A stretch of 10,705 nt of DNA. Origin: Flavobacteriales bacterium (GTDB lineage Bacteria > Bacteroidota > Bacteroidia > Flavobacteriales > Flavobacteriaceae). A model generated the notes under the pieces. The model made no database searches. It was not told the DNA's origin and was given only the letters and a program-made list of their open reading frames with translations. The stretch spans positions 1 to 10,705 of the forward strand of contig JAMONI010000175.1 in assembly GCA_027065935.1 (NCBI GenBank), read 5' to 3'. Shown piece after piece: positions 1-6,701 of this stretch. The translations under genes and the position numbers were made by a program. Each line of letters begins with the position of its first letter. The stretch's first letter is position 1.

Positions 1-1388
1 GAAATCATTTCGGGTTTCTGCAGACCGTAATCTTTCAAAGGGTCTTCCGCTTCCAGAAGAACGGCAATTTTCTTTTTGGAATGTGTTTTCTTCAGGCTGA
101 CTGTGTTGGGTACGTTCAAGCTCGAATATTTGTCCAAAAAATATTGTCCGTCATAGCTCAACAAAACCTTGTGCGTGCCGTCTTCCGGAGTCAAACGGGT
201 TTGGTAGCCCGACTTGATTTTAACGCGAAACAAATGGGTTTGGCGCGGGTCCGTACCCGTTCCGGTGAAGTAAACGTATTTGCCGTCGGACGAAAAACCT
301 TTGATGTTTTTTGTCACCCAGCGGTTTTTGGTAAGTTGGCGAATCAATTGCCCGTTAGAGGCATCATACAAATACAAATTCATAAATCCGTCGCGTTCGG
401 AAAGCCACACGAACCGGTCGGTTCCCGGCACAAAGTAAGCGGGATGTTCGGGTTCGACCCATTTTTCGTTTTCTTCTTCAAACAAAGTCCGGACAAAACT
501 ACCGTCGCTCACTTTGTATTTGTTGAACCACATATGATTTTGGTCCCGGTTTACTTCGGCCAAGTAAACGAATTTTTCGTTAGGTCCCCAAGTTAAGTTG
601 GTCGCATAATGATTTTTTCCGGCTTTATCGAATAATTGCAAATAGACCGTTTTTCCGGTTCGGGTATCGTAAATGCCGACGGCGGGTTTTTCACTTCCCC
701 GACCTATCATCGGATATTTGATGTTTTTCAGAGAAGCGGGGGTTGTGTTGATATCCACTAACGGGTAAGTTTCCACATCGGTTTCGTCTTTTTGGTAAAA
801 AGCCAAATAACGTCCCGAAGGCGACCAAAACGTACCTTTGGTAATTCCGAATTCCGAACGCGCAATGGCTTGTCCGCTTACGATATTCTTATCTTCGTTA
901 ACCGCAACGGGTATTCGGGCCTCCGTTTCGGTGGCTATGTATAAATTATTGTCGATGGTATATGCCACACTCAAATTTTTCAGGTTGACATCGTGATTGC
1001 CGGCCTTTGCAGGGGTTTTGACCGACTTGGCGGTTTCGTTTTGATAGTCGAAGAATATGAAACTGCTGTCTTTTTGAAATACCAAATATTCGGATGAAAA
1101 GTCGAGTACGTAAGGCAGGTTTTTAAGGTTGCCCGCTGCCGTGTTCAAATGATTTTTATCGATAATTTTTACGGTCTTGTTATCCGTATTCTTAATGATA
1201 ATCCTATCTCCTTGCCTGTAAAGAAAGAGATTAACGTCATCGGCCCATTGCAAATTGGTCAATTGTTCGGGATACAATCCTTTCCACCAACCGAATACGG
1301 CATCTTCAAGCGTCAGTGTTTTGCGTTCCTGTGCAATGAAGTTCGACAAGGTAAAAAAAAGCAGAACAAGTGAAAAGATTTTTCTCAT
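1..1388 (-). CDS. S9 family peptidase, DPP IV type (N-terminal part, partial)
   Basis: Reading leftward from the ATG at 1388, the frame stays open to the window edge (about 462 codons), so the C-terminal catalytic hydrolase domain is missing. Residues 1-19 form a signal peptide (basic MRK, hydrophobic core, likely cleavage at FIA/QE), so the product should be exported. The rest reads as the DPP IV N-terminal beta-propeller: a TLTLEDA start, GTFWSPSGRYLAFYQKDE followed by YPLVD, GIYDTRTGK, then SERDGFMNLYLYDASNGQLI followed by RQLT near residue 370. In this family the propeller gates access for oligopeptides, and the enzyme removes N-terminal dipeptides, often X-Pro. The Ser/Asp/His triad cannot be checked here. 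The gene is divergent from the Crp-like regulator at 1551 and has a TAnnTTTG promoter just upstream. The family assignment is firm; substrate and DPP IV versus DPP 7/acylaminoacyl specificity are not. Confidence 0.9.
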   Translation of the reverse strand, partial: MRKIFSLVLLFFTLSNFIAQERKTLTLEDAVFGWWKGLYPEQLTNLQWADDVNLFLYRQGDRIIIKNTDNKTVKIIDKNHLNTAAGNLKNLPYVLDFSSEYLVFQKDSSFIFFDYQNETAKSVKTPAKAGNHDVNLKNLSVAYTIDNNLYIATETEARIPVAVNEDKNIVSGQAIARSEFGITKGTFWSPSGRYLAFYQKDETDVETYPLVDINTTPASLKNIKYPMIGRGSEKPAVGIYDTRTGKTVYLQLFDKAGKNHYATNLTWGPNEKFVYLAEVNRDQNHMWFNKYKVSDGSFVRTLFEEENEKWVEPEHPAYFVPGTDRFVWLSERDGFMNLYLYDASNGQLIRQLTKNRWVTKNIKGFSSDGKYVYFTGTGTDPRQTHLFRVKIKSGYQTRLTPEDGTHKVLLSYDGQYFLDKYSSLNVPNTVSLKKTHSKKKIAVLLEAEDPLKDYGLQKPEMI

Positions 1389-1407
1389 TGTAATCGGATT
1401 TTGCACA

Positions 1408-1415
1408 CAAAGTTA
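1408..1415 (-). promoter_or_regulatory. Bacteroidota -7 promoter element for the S9 peptidase gene
   Basis: On the minus strand this reads TAACTTTG, an exact match to the Bacteroidota sigma-factor -7 consensus TAnnTTTG. It lies about 20 nt upstream of the peptidase ATG at 1388, leaving a leader of roughly a dozen nucleotides. I see no clear TTG-type -33 box at the usual 17-23 nt spacing, so the assignment rests on the -7 box and its position. Confidence 0.5.
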
Positions 1416-1493
1416 ATGAAAAGAATAATTGTCGAGATTTTTCCAACATAATCACCTGATAACCAATAGCTTAAATTTTATTCATCTATTTTC

Positions 1494-1524
1494 TTTGGCA
1501 GATAGGCATTTTTGTATATATTAT
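1494..1524 (+). promoter_or_regulatory. Weak candidate promoter for the Crp-like regulator
   Basis: A TTTG at 1494-1497 is followed after 17 nt by the AT-rich TATATATTAT (1515-1524), roughly where -33 and -7 boxes would be for the gene starting at 1551. The -7 match is poor: the TA is present but the TTTG half is not. The 162-nt gap between the two divergent genes holds no better candidate. It also holds a short ATCA-CC-TGAT inverted repeat at 1451-1460, too small to interpret. Confidence 0.25.
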
Positions 1525-1550
1525 CCGGCGTAAAACCAAAACAATAAAAA

Positions 1551-2153
1551 ATGAAAATCAAAGAATTATTTTGCAGTGTAGTGGATTTCACGCCCGAAGA
1601 GATGGAAGAAATAGAGTCGCACTTCATTCCGTGCCGATTTAAAAAAGGTACGTACATCAAGAAAGAGGGCGATATTTGGCGTCATGTTTACTTCTTGCGC
1701 AGCGGTATAGTCCGTACTTTTTTTATTGACACGGACGGTAAGGATTTTACGTGGTTGATTCACTACAACGGCGAGTATGCCAACGAAAAATACGTTTTTG
1801 TAGTGGATTTTGCGAGTTTCATTATGCAAGAACCGTCGAAATTTTATGCCGAAGTTTTAGAAGACGTGGAAGCGTACGCCATCAGTTACGAGACGGTTCG
1901 GCAATTGGAGAACAAATCGGTTAATTTCCTGAAATTTACCAAAATCATGGCCGAATTGGCCTATTACCACAAGCACGTACGAACACTTTCACTCTTGACA
2001 GAATCGGCCGAAGAGCGCTATCACCGTATGTTGCAGGAAAATCCTTCCTTGTTCCAAATGGTACCTTTATACTACATTGCGTCGTATTTGGGTATTACGC
2101 CGCAGTCACTCAGTCGCATTAGAAAAAAATATGCGACTATGAACAAAAGTTAA
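1551..2153 (+). CDS. Crp/Fnr family transcriptional regulator
   Basis: A 200-residue protein of typical length for Bacteroidota Crp/Fnr regulators. Residues about 10-115 form a cyclic-nucleotide-binding-like beta barrel (FKKGTYIKKEGD, FLRSGIVRTFF). A long helix at about 115-145 would be the dimer interface. Residues about 170-191 are a helix-turn-helix (MVPLYYIASYLGITPQSLSRI), the typical C-terminal end of this group. In the phosphate-binding cassette region (GEYANEK...MQEPSKFYAEVLED, residues 74-105), the arginine that contacts cAMP in E. coli CRP is not evident, so cAMP binding is doubtful. No Fe-S cysteine cluster like that of FNR is present (only C8 and C28). The start is the ATG preceded by an A-rich leader (AACAATAAAAA), as usual in this phylum. 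It is divergent from the S9 peptidase and 53 nt upstream of the SDR gene, which it may regulate; its ligand and targets are unknown. Confidence 0.88.
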   Translation: MKIKELFCSVVDFTPEEMEEIESHFIPCRFKKGTYIKKEGDIWRHVYFLRSGIVRTFFIDTDGKDFTWLIHYNGEYANEKYVFVVDFASFIMQEPSKFYAEVLEDVEAYAISYETVRQLENKSVNFLKFTKIMAELAYYHKHVRTLSLLTESAEERYHRMLQENPSLFQMVPLYYIASYLGITPQSLSRIRKKYATMNKS

Positions 2154-2175
2154 TGTAATTCGCACTTACAAGGCG

Positions 2176-2183
2176 CAACTTTG
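2176..2183 (+). promoter_or_regulatory. Near-match -7 promoter element for the SDR gene
   Basis: CAACTTTG differs from the TAnnTTTG consensus only at the first base and lies 23 nt before the ATG at 2207, within the 53-nt gap after the regulator's stop codon. It could give the dehydrogenase its own promoter. Alternatively the two genes are co-transcribed. No good -33 box is visible. Confidence 0.3.
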
Positions 2184-2206
2184 TATGCATAAAAATTCGA
2201 GTGACT

Positions 2207-2989
2207 ATGATAACACAAACCGCACTGGTAACCGGTGCATCGGGAGGAATAGGAAAGGCGTTTGCCGAAGTGCTTGCCCGGAACGGTTTTCAGCTTATTT
2301 TAGTGGCTCGAAATGAAGAAAAATTAAACAAACTCGCAGGATATTTACACGAAAAATACGGCGTTCGGGTTGAAGTGATTGCCTTGGATTTGTCCGTTCC
2401 GGGCCACGCTTCATTGCTTTATTCGGAAGTAAAGAACAAAGACTTAGAACCGGATGTATTGATCAACAACGCCGGTTTCGGTGATGCGGGTTATTTTGTA
2501 GAGCAATCGTACAAGCGCATCGGTGATATGATCAAGCTCAACGTTTTGGCACTGACGGAACTCACCCATTTGTTCCTTAAGGATATGCGCAAGCGGGGAA
2601 GTGGAAAAATTCTCAACGTGGCTTCCACGGCCGCTTTTCAGCCCATGCCCCGTTTTGCCGTATATGCCGCCACAAAGGCCTACGTGCTTCATTTTACACA
2701 AGCCCTTCATTATGAAAACCGGGACACGAATATCCACATTACCGCTTTATGTCCGGGGCCTACGGACACGGCTTTCAAATCCGTTGCACGTTTGGAAGAT
2801 TCCAAATTATTCGATCAACGAAATGTGATGACCCCTCAAGAGGTGGCCGAAGCCGGATTTCGGGCCTTGATGAAAAACCGGATGACCGTAATTCCGGGTA
2901 TGCGCAACAAGCTGTTAGCCTTCCTTTCCGACATAACGCCTTGGCGTAAGTTATTGATGTACGTTTCATCCCGGTTGATGGGCAGTTAG
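2207..2989 (+). CDS. Short-chain dehydrogenase/reductase (SDR)
   Basis: A classical NAD(P)-dependent oxidoreductase of 260 residues, the usual length. From the N-terminus it has the Rossmann glycine motif TGASGGIG (residues 9-16), LDLS at 60-63 (adenine-ring contact), NNAG (87-90), catalytic Ser140 in NVASTAAF, and the YAATK active-site pair Tyr153/Lys157. These are followed by a CPGPTDTAF loop. The overall pattern resembles the DltE/YqjQ-like group of uncharacterised SDRs. I prefer the ATG at 2207 over the in-frame GTG six bases upstream (2201): the ATG places the glycine motif at the usual distance from the N-terminus, and GTG starts are less common. The substrate cannot be predicted. It follows the Crp-like regulator by 53 nt on the same strand. 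Confidence 0.9.
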   Translation: MITQTALVTGASGGIGKAFAEVLARNGFQLILVARNEEKLNKLAGYLHEKYGVRVEVIALDLSVPGHASLLYSEVKNKDLEPDVLINNAGFGDAGYFVEQSYKRIGDMIKLNVLALTELTHLFLKDMRKRGSGKILNVASTAAFQPMPRFAVYAATKAYVLHFTQALHYENRDTNIHITALCPGPTDTAFKSVARLEDSKLFDQRNVMTPQEVAEAGFRALMKNRMTVIPGMRNKLLAFLSDITPWRKLLMYVSSRLMGS

Positions 2990-3002
2990 CATCAAACTAC
3001 GT

Positions 3003-3024
3003 TAAAACCGTTCGATAGGTTTTA
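3003..3024 (+). other. Inverted repeat between SDR and kdsA genes
   Basis: TAAAACC (3003-3009) and GGTTTTA (3018-3024) form a perfect 7-bp inverted repeat around an 8-nt loop, followed by TTTACT. It could be a weak intrinsic terminator for the dehydrogenase transcript. It could also be an operator, since it ends 5 nt before the kdsA -7 element and covers the -33 region. The stem has only two G-C pairs, so termination would be inefficient. Confidence 0.3.
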
Positions 3025-3029
3025 TTTAC

Positions 3030-3037
3030 TACATTTG
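3030..3037 (+). promoter_or_regulatory. Bacteroidota -7 promoter element for kdsA
   Basis: TACATTTG matches TAnnTTTG exactly and lies 20 nt upstream of the kdsA ATG at 3057, the same spacing seen for the S9 peptidase gene at the start of the window. The -33 box is not recognisable; only a TTCG at 3011-3014 sits near it. It probably drives kdsA and the overlapping hydrolase gene. Confidence 0.5.
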
Positions 3038-3056
3038 CATAAATATTTTTCGATTT

Positions 3057-3875
3057 ATGCTGCCCTTCGACATACAGAGATTAAAATTCGACCCGGACAA
3101 AACCTTTTTTCTCATCGCCGGTCCCTGTGCGGTGGAAGGCGAAGAAATGTTGATGCGCATTGCCGAAGAGTTGGTGGAAATCACATCATATTTCAACATT
3201 CCTTTTATCCTGAAAGGCAGTTTTAAAAAAGCCAACCGCTCGCGCATAGACAGTTTTACCGGCATAGGAGACGAAAAGGCATTGAAAATATTAAGAAAAG
3301 CCGGAGAAAAATTCGACGTTCCCGTTTTGACGGATATTCACATCCCTTCCGATGCCGCAATGGCCGCCGAATATGTGGATATTTTGCAAATTCCGGCCTT
3401 TTTGGTTCGTCAAACGGACCTGGTAGTTGCAGCCGCCCGGACGGGAAAGCCGGTTAATTTGAAAAAAGCACAATTTATGAGTCCGGAAAGTATGCAATTT
3501 GCCGTTGAAAAAGTAAAACATACCGGAAATAACAAGGTCATGCTGACCGAACGCGGCAGTATGTTCGGTTATACGGATTTGGTCGTCGATTTTCGTTCGT
3601 TACCCGTAATGAGACAATATGCGCCGGTAGTATTGGACATTACGCATTCGTTACAACAACCCAATCAAAGTACCGGTGTTACGGGCGGACGTCCGCAATT
3701 AATTGAAACCATAGCCAAAGCTGGAGTGGCCGCCGGACTTGACGGTATTTTTTTGGAAACCCACTACAATCCTTCCGAAGCCAAATCCGATGCATCCAAC
3801 ATGCTTCCTTTGGCTCAAGTGGAAGCTTTGCTAAAAAAATTGCTTAGGATTCATGAAGCCGTTAAAGAAGCCTAA
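3057..3875 (+). CDS. kdsA: 3-deoxy-8-phosphooctulonate synthase (KdsA), metal-dependent class
   Basis: A 272-residue cytosolic enzyme condensing phosphoenolpyruvate with arabinose-5-phosphate to Kdo-8-phosphate, the precursor of the inner-core LPS sugar Kdo. Recognisable blocks are IAGPCAVE (21-28), GSFKKANRS (54-62), TDIH (92-95), IPAFLVRQTDL (112-122), LTERGSMFGY (163-172), VVDFRSLPVM (176-185) and FLETHYNP followed by SDAS (232-247). The KANRS motif marks KDO8P synthase. Cys24, His197, Glu234 and Asp245 correspond by motif and spacing to the Cys/His/Glu/Asp metal ligands of the Aquifex enzyme. The E. coli type has Asn in place of that Cys, so this should be the metal-dependent class. The ATG start gives full family length and follows a good -7 box. 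Its 3' end overlaps the hydrolase gene by 23 nt, suggesting co-transcription. Other Kdo genes are not in the window. Confidence 0.97.
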   Translation: MLPFDIQRLKFDPDKTFFLIAGPCAVEGEEMLMRIAEELVEITSYFNIPFILKGSFKKANRSRIDSFTGIGDEKALKILRKAGEKFDVPVLTDIHIPSDAAMAAEYVDILQIPAFLVRQTDLVVAAARTGKPVNLKKAQFMSPESMQFAVEKVKHTGNNKVMLTERGSMFGYTDLVVDFRSLPVMRQYAPVVLDITHSLQQPNQSTGVTGGRPQLIETIAKAGVAAGLDGIFLETHYNPSEAKSDASNMLPLAQVEALLKKLLRIHEAVKEA

Positions 3876-4803
3876 CCGGATTCTCGTTTTCGTCATCGTA
3901 TTACCCCTGTTCTTCATTGCCGGTAGTTTGTTATACTTGCCGTACGTAGTGGCCGAAGTGAAAAATCCCGTGGCGGCCTTGTTCAACGACAAATTATCTA
4001 AAATAGAGCGTCCCGATTTCAAAAAATTTCAATTGACGGGTAAGGAAATAAGCTTTATGACCGAAGACAGCTTGCGCATGTCGGCATATTTGATTTACGG
4101 TCAACAACCGGTTAAGGGAACCGTAATTGCCCTGCACGGATACAGGTCCAATAAAAATAAATATCTTTCCGTTGCCCGCTATTTCACGCAAGCGGGTTAC
4201 CATTTTGCCGCCATCGACTTGCGCGGTCATAACCAAAGCGAAGGCGATTTTACCGGATTTTCTTACTACGAAAAAGCCGATGTATCGGCATTTATCTCGT
4301 ATCTTGAAAACAACGAAAATATACACCCGCCTTTTATCTTATACGGACATTCCATAGGTGCCGCAACGGCTTTGGCGGTTGCTTCGGAAAACAAAAAAGT
4401 GTCGGCACTTGTACTCGAAAGCGTTTTTGCTTCGTTTGAAGATATCATTCCGAATTATATCGAGTTTTATACGGGAATAGCCATCGACAGTTTGCCCGCT
4501 CATGTTGAAAAACCCGTTTTTGATTTTTTAAAGATTCCCGCCGGTCAAATCAAGCCTGTGGCACAAGCCGAAAAGATAGAAGTACCCGTTTTGATTATCC
4601 ACGGCCGGGACGATTGCAAAGTGCCTATAGCACAAGCCGAACGCATCTATGAAGTTATTCAAGCCCCCAAATCTTTTATCCGTATCGAGGGCGCAACGCA
4701 CAATACCTTGTGGGAGACCGGCGGAGCGGATTATTTTAGACGTATCCTGTCATTTTTGGATAAACATTTGCAACAATCTCACTCTTCAGACTTTTCGTTA
4801 TAA
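3853..4803 (+). CDS. Membrane-anchored alpha/beta hydrolase
   Basis: A 316-residue protein. Residues about 8-30 form a single hydrophobic segment after a basic N-terminus (MKPLKKPNR), without an obvious cleavage site, so I read it as a membrane anchor with the hydrolase domain outside the cytoplasm. The fold is clear: oxyanion strand IALHGYRSN (92-100), DLRGHNQSEGD (122-132), nucleophile elbow GHSIG (165-169, Ser167), acid in IIHGRDD (248-254), and histidine in EGATHNTLW (279-287, His283). This resembles the YqkD/FrsA-like serine hydrolases (bem46 group); the substrate is unknown. The start lies inside the kdsA 3' end in another frame, with AGGA five bases upstream, a rare Shine-Dalgarno-like signal here. 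This suggests translational coupling to kdsA. The last 25 bp overlap the oppositely transcribed dehydratase gene. Confidence 0.88.
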   Translation: MKPLKKPNRILVFVIVLPLFFIAGSLLYLPYVVAEVKNPVAALFNDKLSKIERPDFKKFQLTGKEISFMTEDSLRMSAYLIYGQQPVKGTVIALHGYRSNKNKYLSVARYFTQAGYHFAAIDLRGHNQSEGDFTGFSYYEKADVSAFISYLENNENIHPPFILYGHSIGAATALAVASENKKVSALVLESVFASFEDIIPNYIEFYTGIAIDSLPAHVEKPVFDFLKIPAGQIKPVAQAEKIEVPVLIIHGRDDCKVPIAQAERIYEVIQAPKSFIRIEGATHNTLWETGGADYFRRILSFLDKHLQQSHSSDFSL

Positions 4804-6701
4804 GCCGGCCGGTATTCCGGCACGATTTCTTTGAGGATGGCAACCGCCCTTTGCATATCCAGTTGTTGTACGGCCTTTTCAAGTTCGGCTATTTTATTTT
4901 CCAAAAATGCACAGTCGATTGAAGAGAGTTTGGACACGTAGAGTTTTTCGTGATCGGATTTTTCCACTTGCTCGCTGTCGGTAAGGAGTTCCTCGTAGAT
5001 TTTTTCACCCGGTCGAAGTCCGGTAAACCGAATCTCGATGTCTTCGGGATATCTTTTGCCCGAGAGTCTGATCATTTTTACGGCCAAGTCGAATATTTTC
5101 ACGGGTTCGCCCATATCAAACACGTATATTTGGCCTCCGCTACCGGTTTCGGCGGCTTTCAATACCAAGTGCGATGCTTCGGTGATGGTCATAAAATAAC
5201 GGTTAATGTCTTTATGCGTTACGGTAACCGGTCCTCCTTTTTTGATTTGTCTTTTGAAAAAGTGAATCACCGATCCGTTAGACCCCAATACGTTGCCGAA
5301 ACGGGTTACGATAAATTGGGTACGGTCGGATTTTTCCTGCATACACCGGGCTATCAGTTCGGCCACACGTTTGGTAGTTCCCATGATTCCGGTGGGATTT
5401 ACCGCTTTGTCGGTGGAAATTTGGATGAATTTTTCCACCTTGTTTTCCATAGCGAAAGTCATCAGTTTTTTGGTTGCCAATATATTAACCGTAATGCCGT
5501 AGTAGGGATTTTTTTCCAACACGGGCACGTGTTTGTAAGCGGCGGCGTGAAAGATGATATCGGGCCGAAACCGGGCGAAACATTTTTCCATTTTGTCGTA
5601 ATCCTGTATATCGGCCAGTATGGATTCGAAATTGACGTAACCCTTTTCGCTTAATTCTCTTTCGAGTTCGTATAAAGGCGTTTCGGCTTGATCGAAGAGA
5701 TAAACTTTGGCGGGGTTGTAATATAAAAGTTGCCGTGCCAACTCGCTTCCTATGGAGCCTGCCGCCCCCGTAACCCAAATGACTTTTCCCGCAATGCTTT
5801 GTGCCAATTCACTGTCGTCGGGTTGAATGGGGGGGCGTTCCAAAAGGGCCTCCAAATCGAACTCCCTGATATCTTCGAGATGGAAAATATTGTCAATCCA
5901 ACGTTCAGGCGGCGGAAGAGTTTTGATTTTTACCCCGGCGCTAACAAATACTTCGGTTTTATCCAAAAACTTAATAGGGTCGGCGACGTGTTGGGTAAAA
6001 ATCACATAATCGATTTGCTCTTTTTGCAGAAAATCTTCGTCGATTTCGTCATAGGCCAGTATGGGTATCCCTTGCAACAAACGGCCTCCGTTATTTTTTT
6101 TATTATCCAAAAAACCCTTGAAAATATAATGACGGTTGATATCGTTTTTCAACAGCTCGAAAGTTTGAACGGCCGTATCGTCGGTGCCGTATATCAAAAC
6201 ATTGAGAGGTTTACCTTTTTGGCGGGCAAGCCGGTAATACAAGCTTTTGTAAACGGTCCGGGCGCCTGACATAAAAAGGCCTTGAAACATTGCCGACAGG
6301 AAAATAATCGAATAAGGAAAATTAAACAAATCGGGGAGCAACGATTCCCTAGATAAAAAGGTGAGTATCCATAAAATCATGGCAAGGGAAATGGACGAAA
6401 GCGTTATTTTTCTCAAATCGACCCATCCGGTGTGCCGTACCACACCTTTATAAGGCTTGAAAATCATGAACATAACAAAGCTCAAACCCAAAAAAATCAG
6501 GGATTGGTAAAATGTTCGACGGGCGTCAAAGGACATGGAAAAGTTAAAACGAACCAAGTAAGTAAACCAGAAGGCAATGTAACTGATGAACAGGTCTATA
6601 AGCAAAACAAGCCACCTGGGCGACGAAGTCATCAACATCCGGCGAAAAGGCAGCCAAAATTTCGTGCTTATATAATATTTTATCAGGTCAATACTTTTCA
6701 A
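4779..6701 (-). CDS. Membrane-bound nucleotide-sugar 4,6-dehydratase (CapD/FlaA1/WbpM-like polysaccharide biosynthesis protein)
   Basis: 640 residues from the TTG at 6701, close to long-form family members such as WbpM. The N-terminus has four membrane segments (about 30-50, 66-81, 98-117, 129-148). A Rossmann-like domain follows (LNVLIYGTDDTA, 166-177), then the SDR dehydratase domain: TGAAGSIG (311-318), HAAAYKHVPVLE (385-396), STDKA (429-433), MGTTK (440-444) and GLRPGEK (561-567). The usual Tyr of YxxxK is Met440, as reported for the SMK-type WbpM/PglF group, so this is not a defect. The likely reaction is UDP-GlcNAc to UDP-4-keto-6-deoxy-sugar for O-antigen, capsule or glycoprotein glycans. 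The start is uncertain. The TTG overlaps the transferase gene by 14 nt behind an A-rich stretch. In-frame ATGs at residues 22 and 24, just before the first membrane segment, are plausible alternatives (start near 6638 or 6632). The 3' end overlaps the hydrolase gene. Confidence 0.93.
   Translation of the reverse strand: MKSIDLIKYYISTKFWLPFRRMLMTSSPRWLVLLIDLFISYIAFWFTYLVRFNFSMSFDARRTFYQSLIFLGLSFVMFMIFKPYKGVVRHTGWVDLRKITLSSISLAMILWILTFLSRESLLPDLFNFPYSIIFLSAMFQGLFMSGARTVYKSLYYRLARQKGKPLNVLIYGTDDTAVQTFELLKNDINRHYIFKGFLDNKKNNGGRLLQGIPILAYDEIDEDFLQKEQIDYVIFTQHVADPIKFLDKTEVFVSAGVKIKTLPPPERWIDNIFHLEDIREFDLEALLERPPIQPDDSELAQSIAGKVIWVTGAAGSIGSELARQLLYYNPAKVYLFDQAETPLYELERELSEKGYVNFESILADIQDYDKMEKCFARFRPDIIFHAAAYKHVPVLEKNPYYGITVNILATKKLMTFAMENKVEKFIQISTDKAVNPTGIMGTTKRVAELIARCMQEKSDRTQFIVTRFGNVLGSNGSVIHFFKRQIKKGGPVTVTHKDINRYFMTITEASHLVLKAAETGSGGQIYVFDMGEPVKIFDLAVKMIRLSGKRYPEDIEIRFTGLRPGEKIYEELLTDSEQVEKSDHEKLYVSKLSSIDCAFLENKIAELEKAVQQLDMQRAVAILKEIVPEYRPAYNEKSEE

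Noticed and set aside
429..444. Loss of the catalytic Tyr in the dehydratase (residue numbers 429-444 of that protein) as evidence of an inactive enzyme
   Set aside because: Met in this position (MxxxK) is the established state of the WbpM/PglF group, which remain active dehydratases.
81..596. 171-codon plus-strand ORF
   Set aside because: It lies antisense to the S9 peptidase, whose translation matches the DPP IV propeller throughout; the plus-strand product has no recognisable motif and no promoter.
4804..4821. GC-rich inverted repeat GCCGG/CCGGC just after the hydrolase stop codon, considered as a terminator
   Set aside because: It lies within the dehydratase coding sequence, the stem is only 5 bp with an 8-nt loop, and no T-run follows on the plus strand.
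4950..5654. 234-codon plus-strand ORF
   Set aside because: Antisense shadow of the dehydratase SDR domain, which has all catalytic motifs; the composition (Phe/His/Gly-rich) is typical of a reverse-complement artefact.
5730..6269. 179-codon plus-strand ORF
   Set aside because: Antisense to the Rossmann-like middle of the dehydratase gene; no motif or initiation signal of its own.
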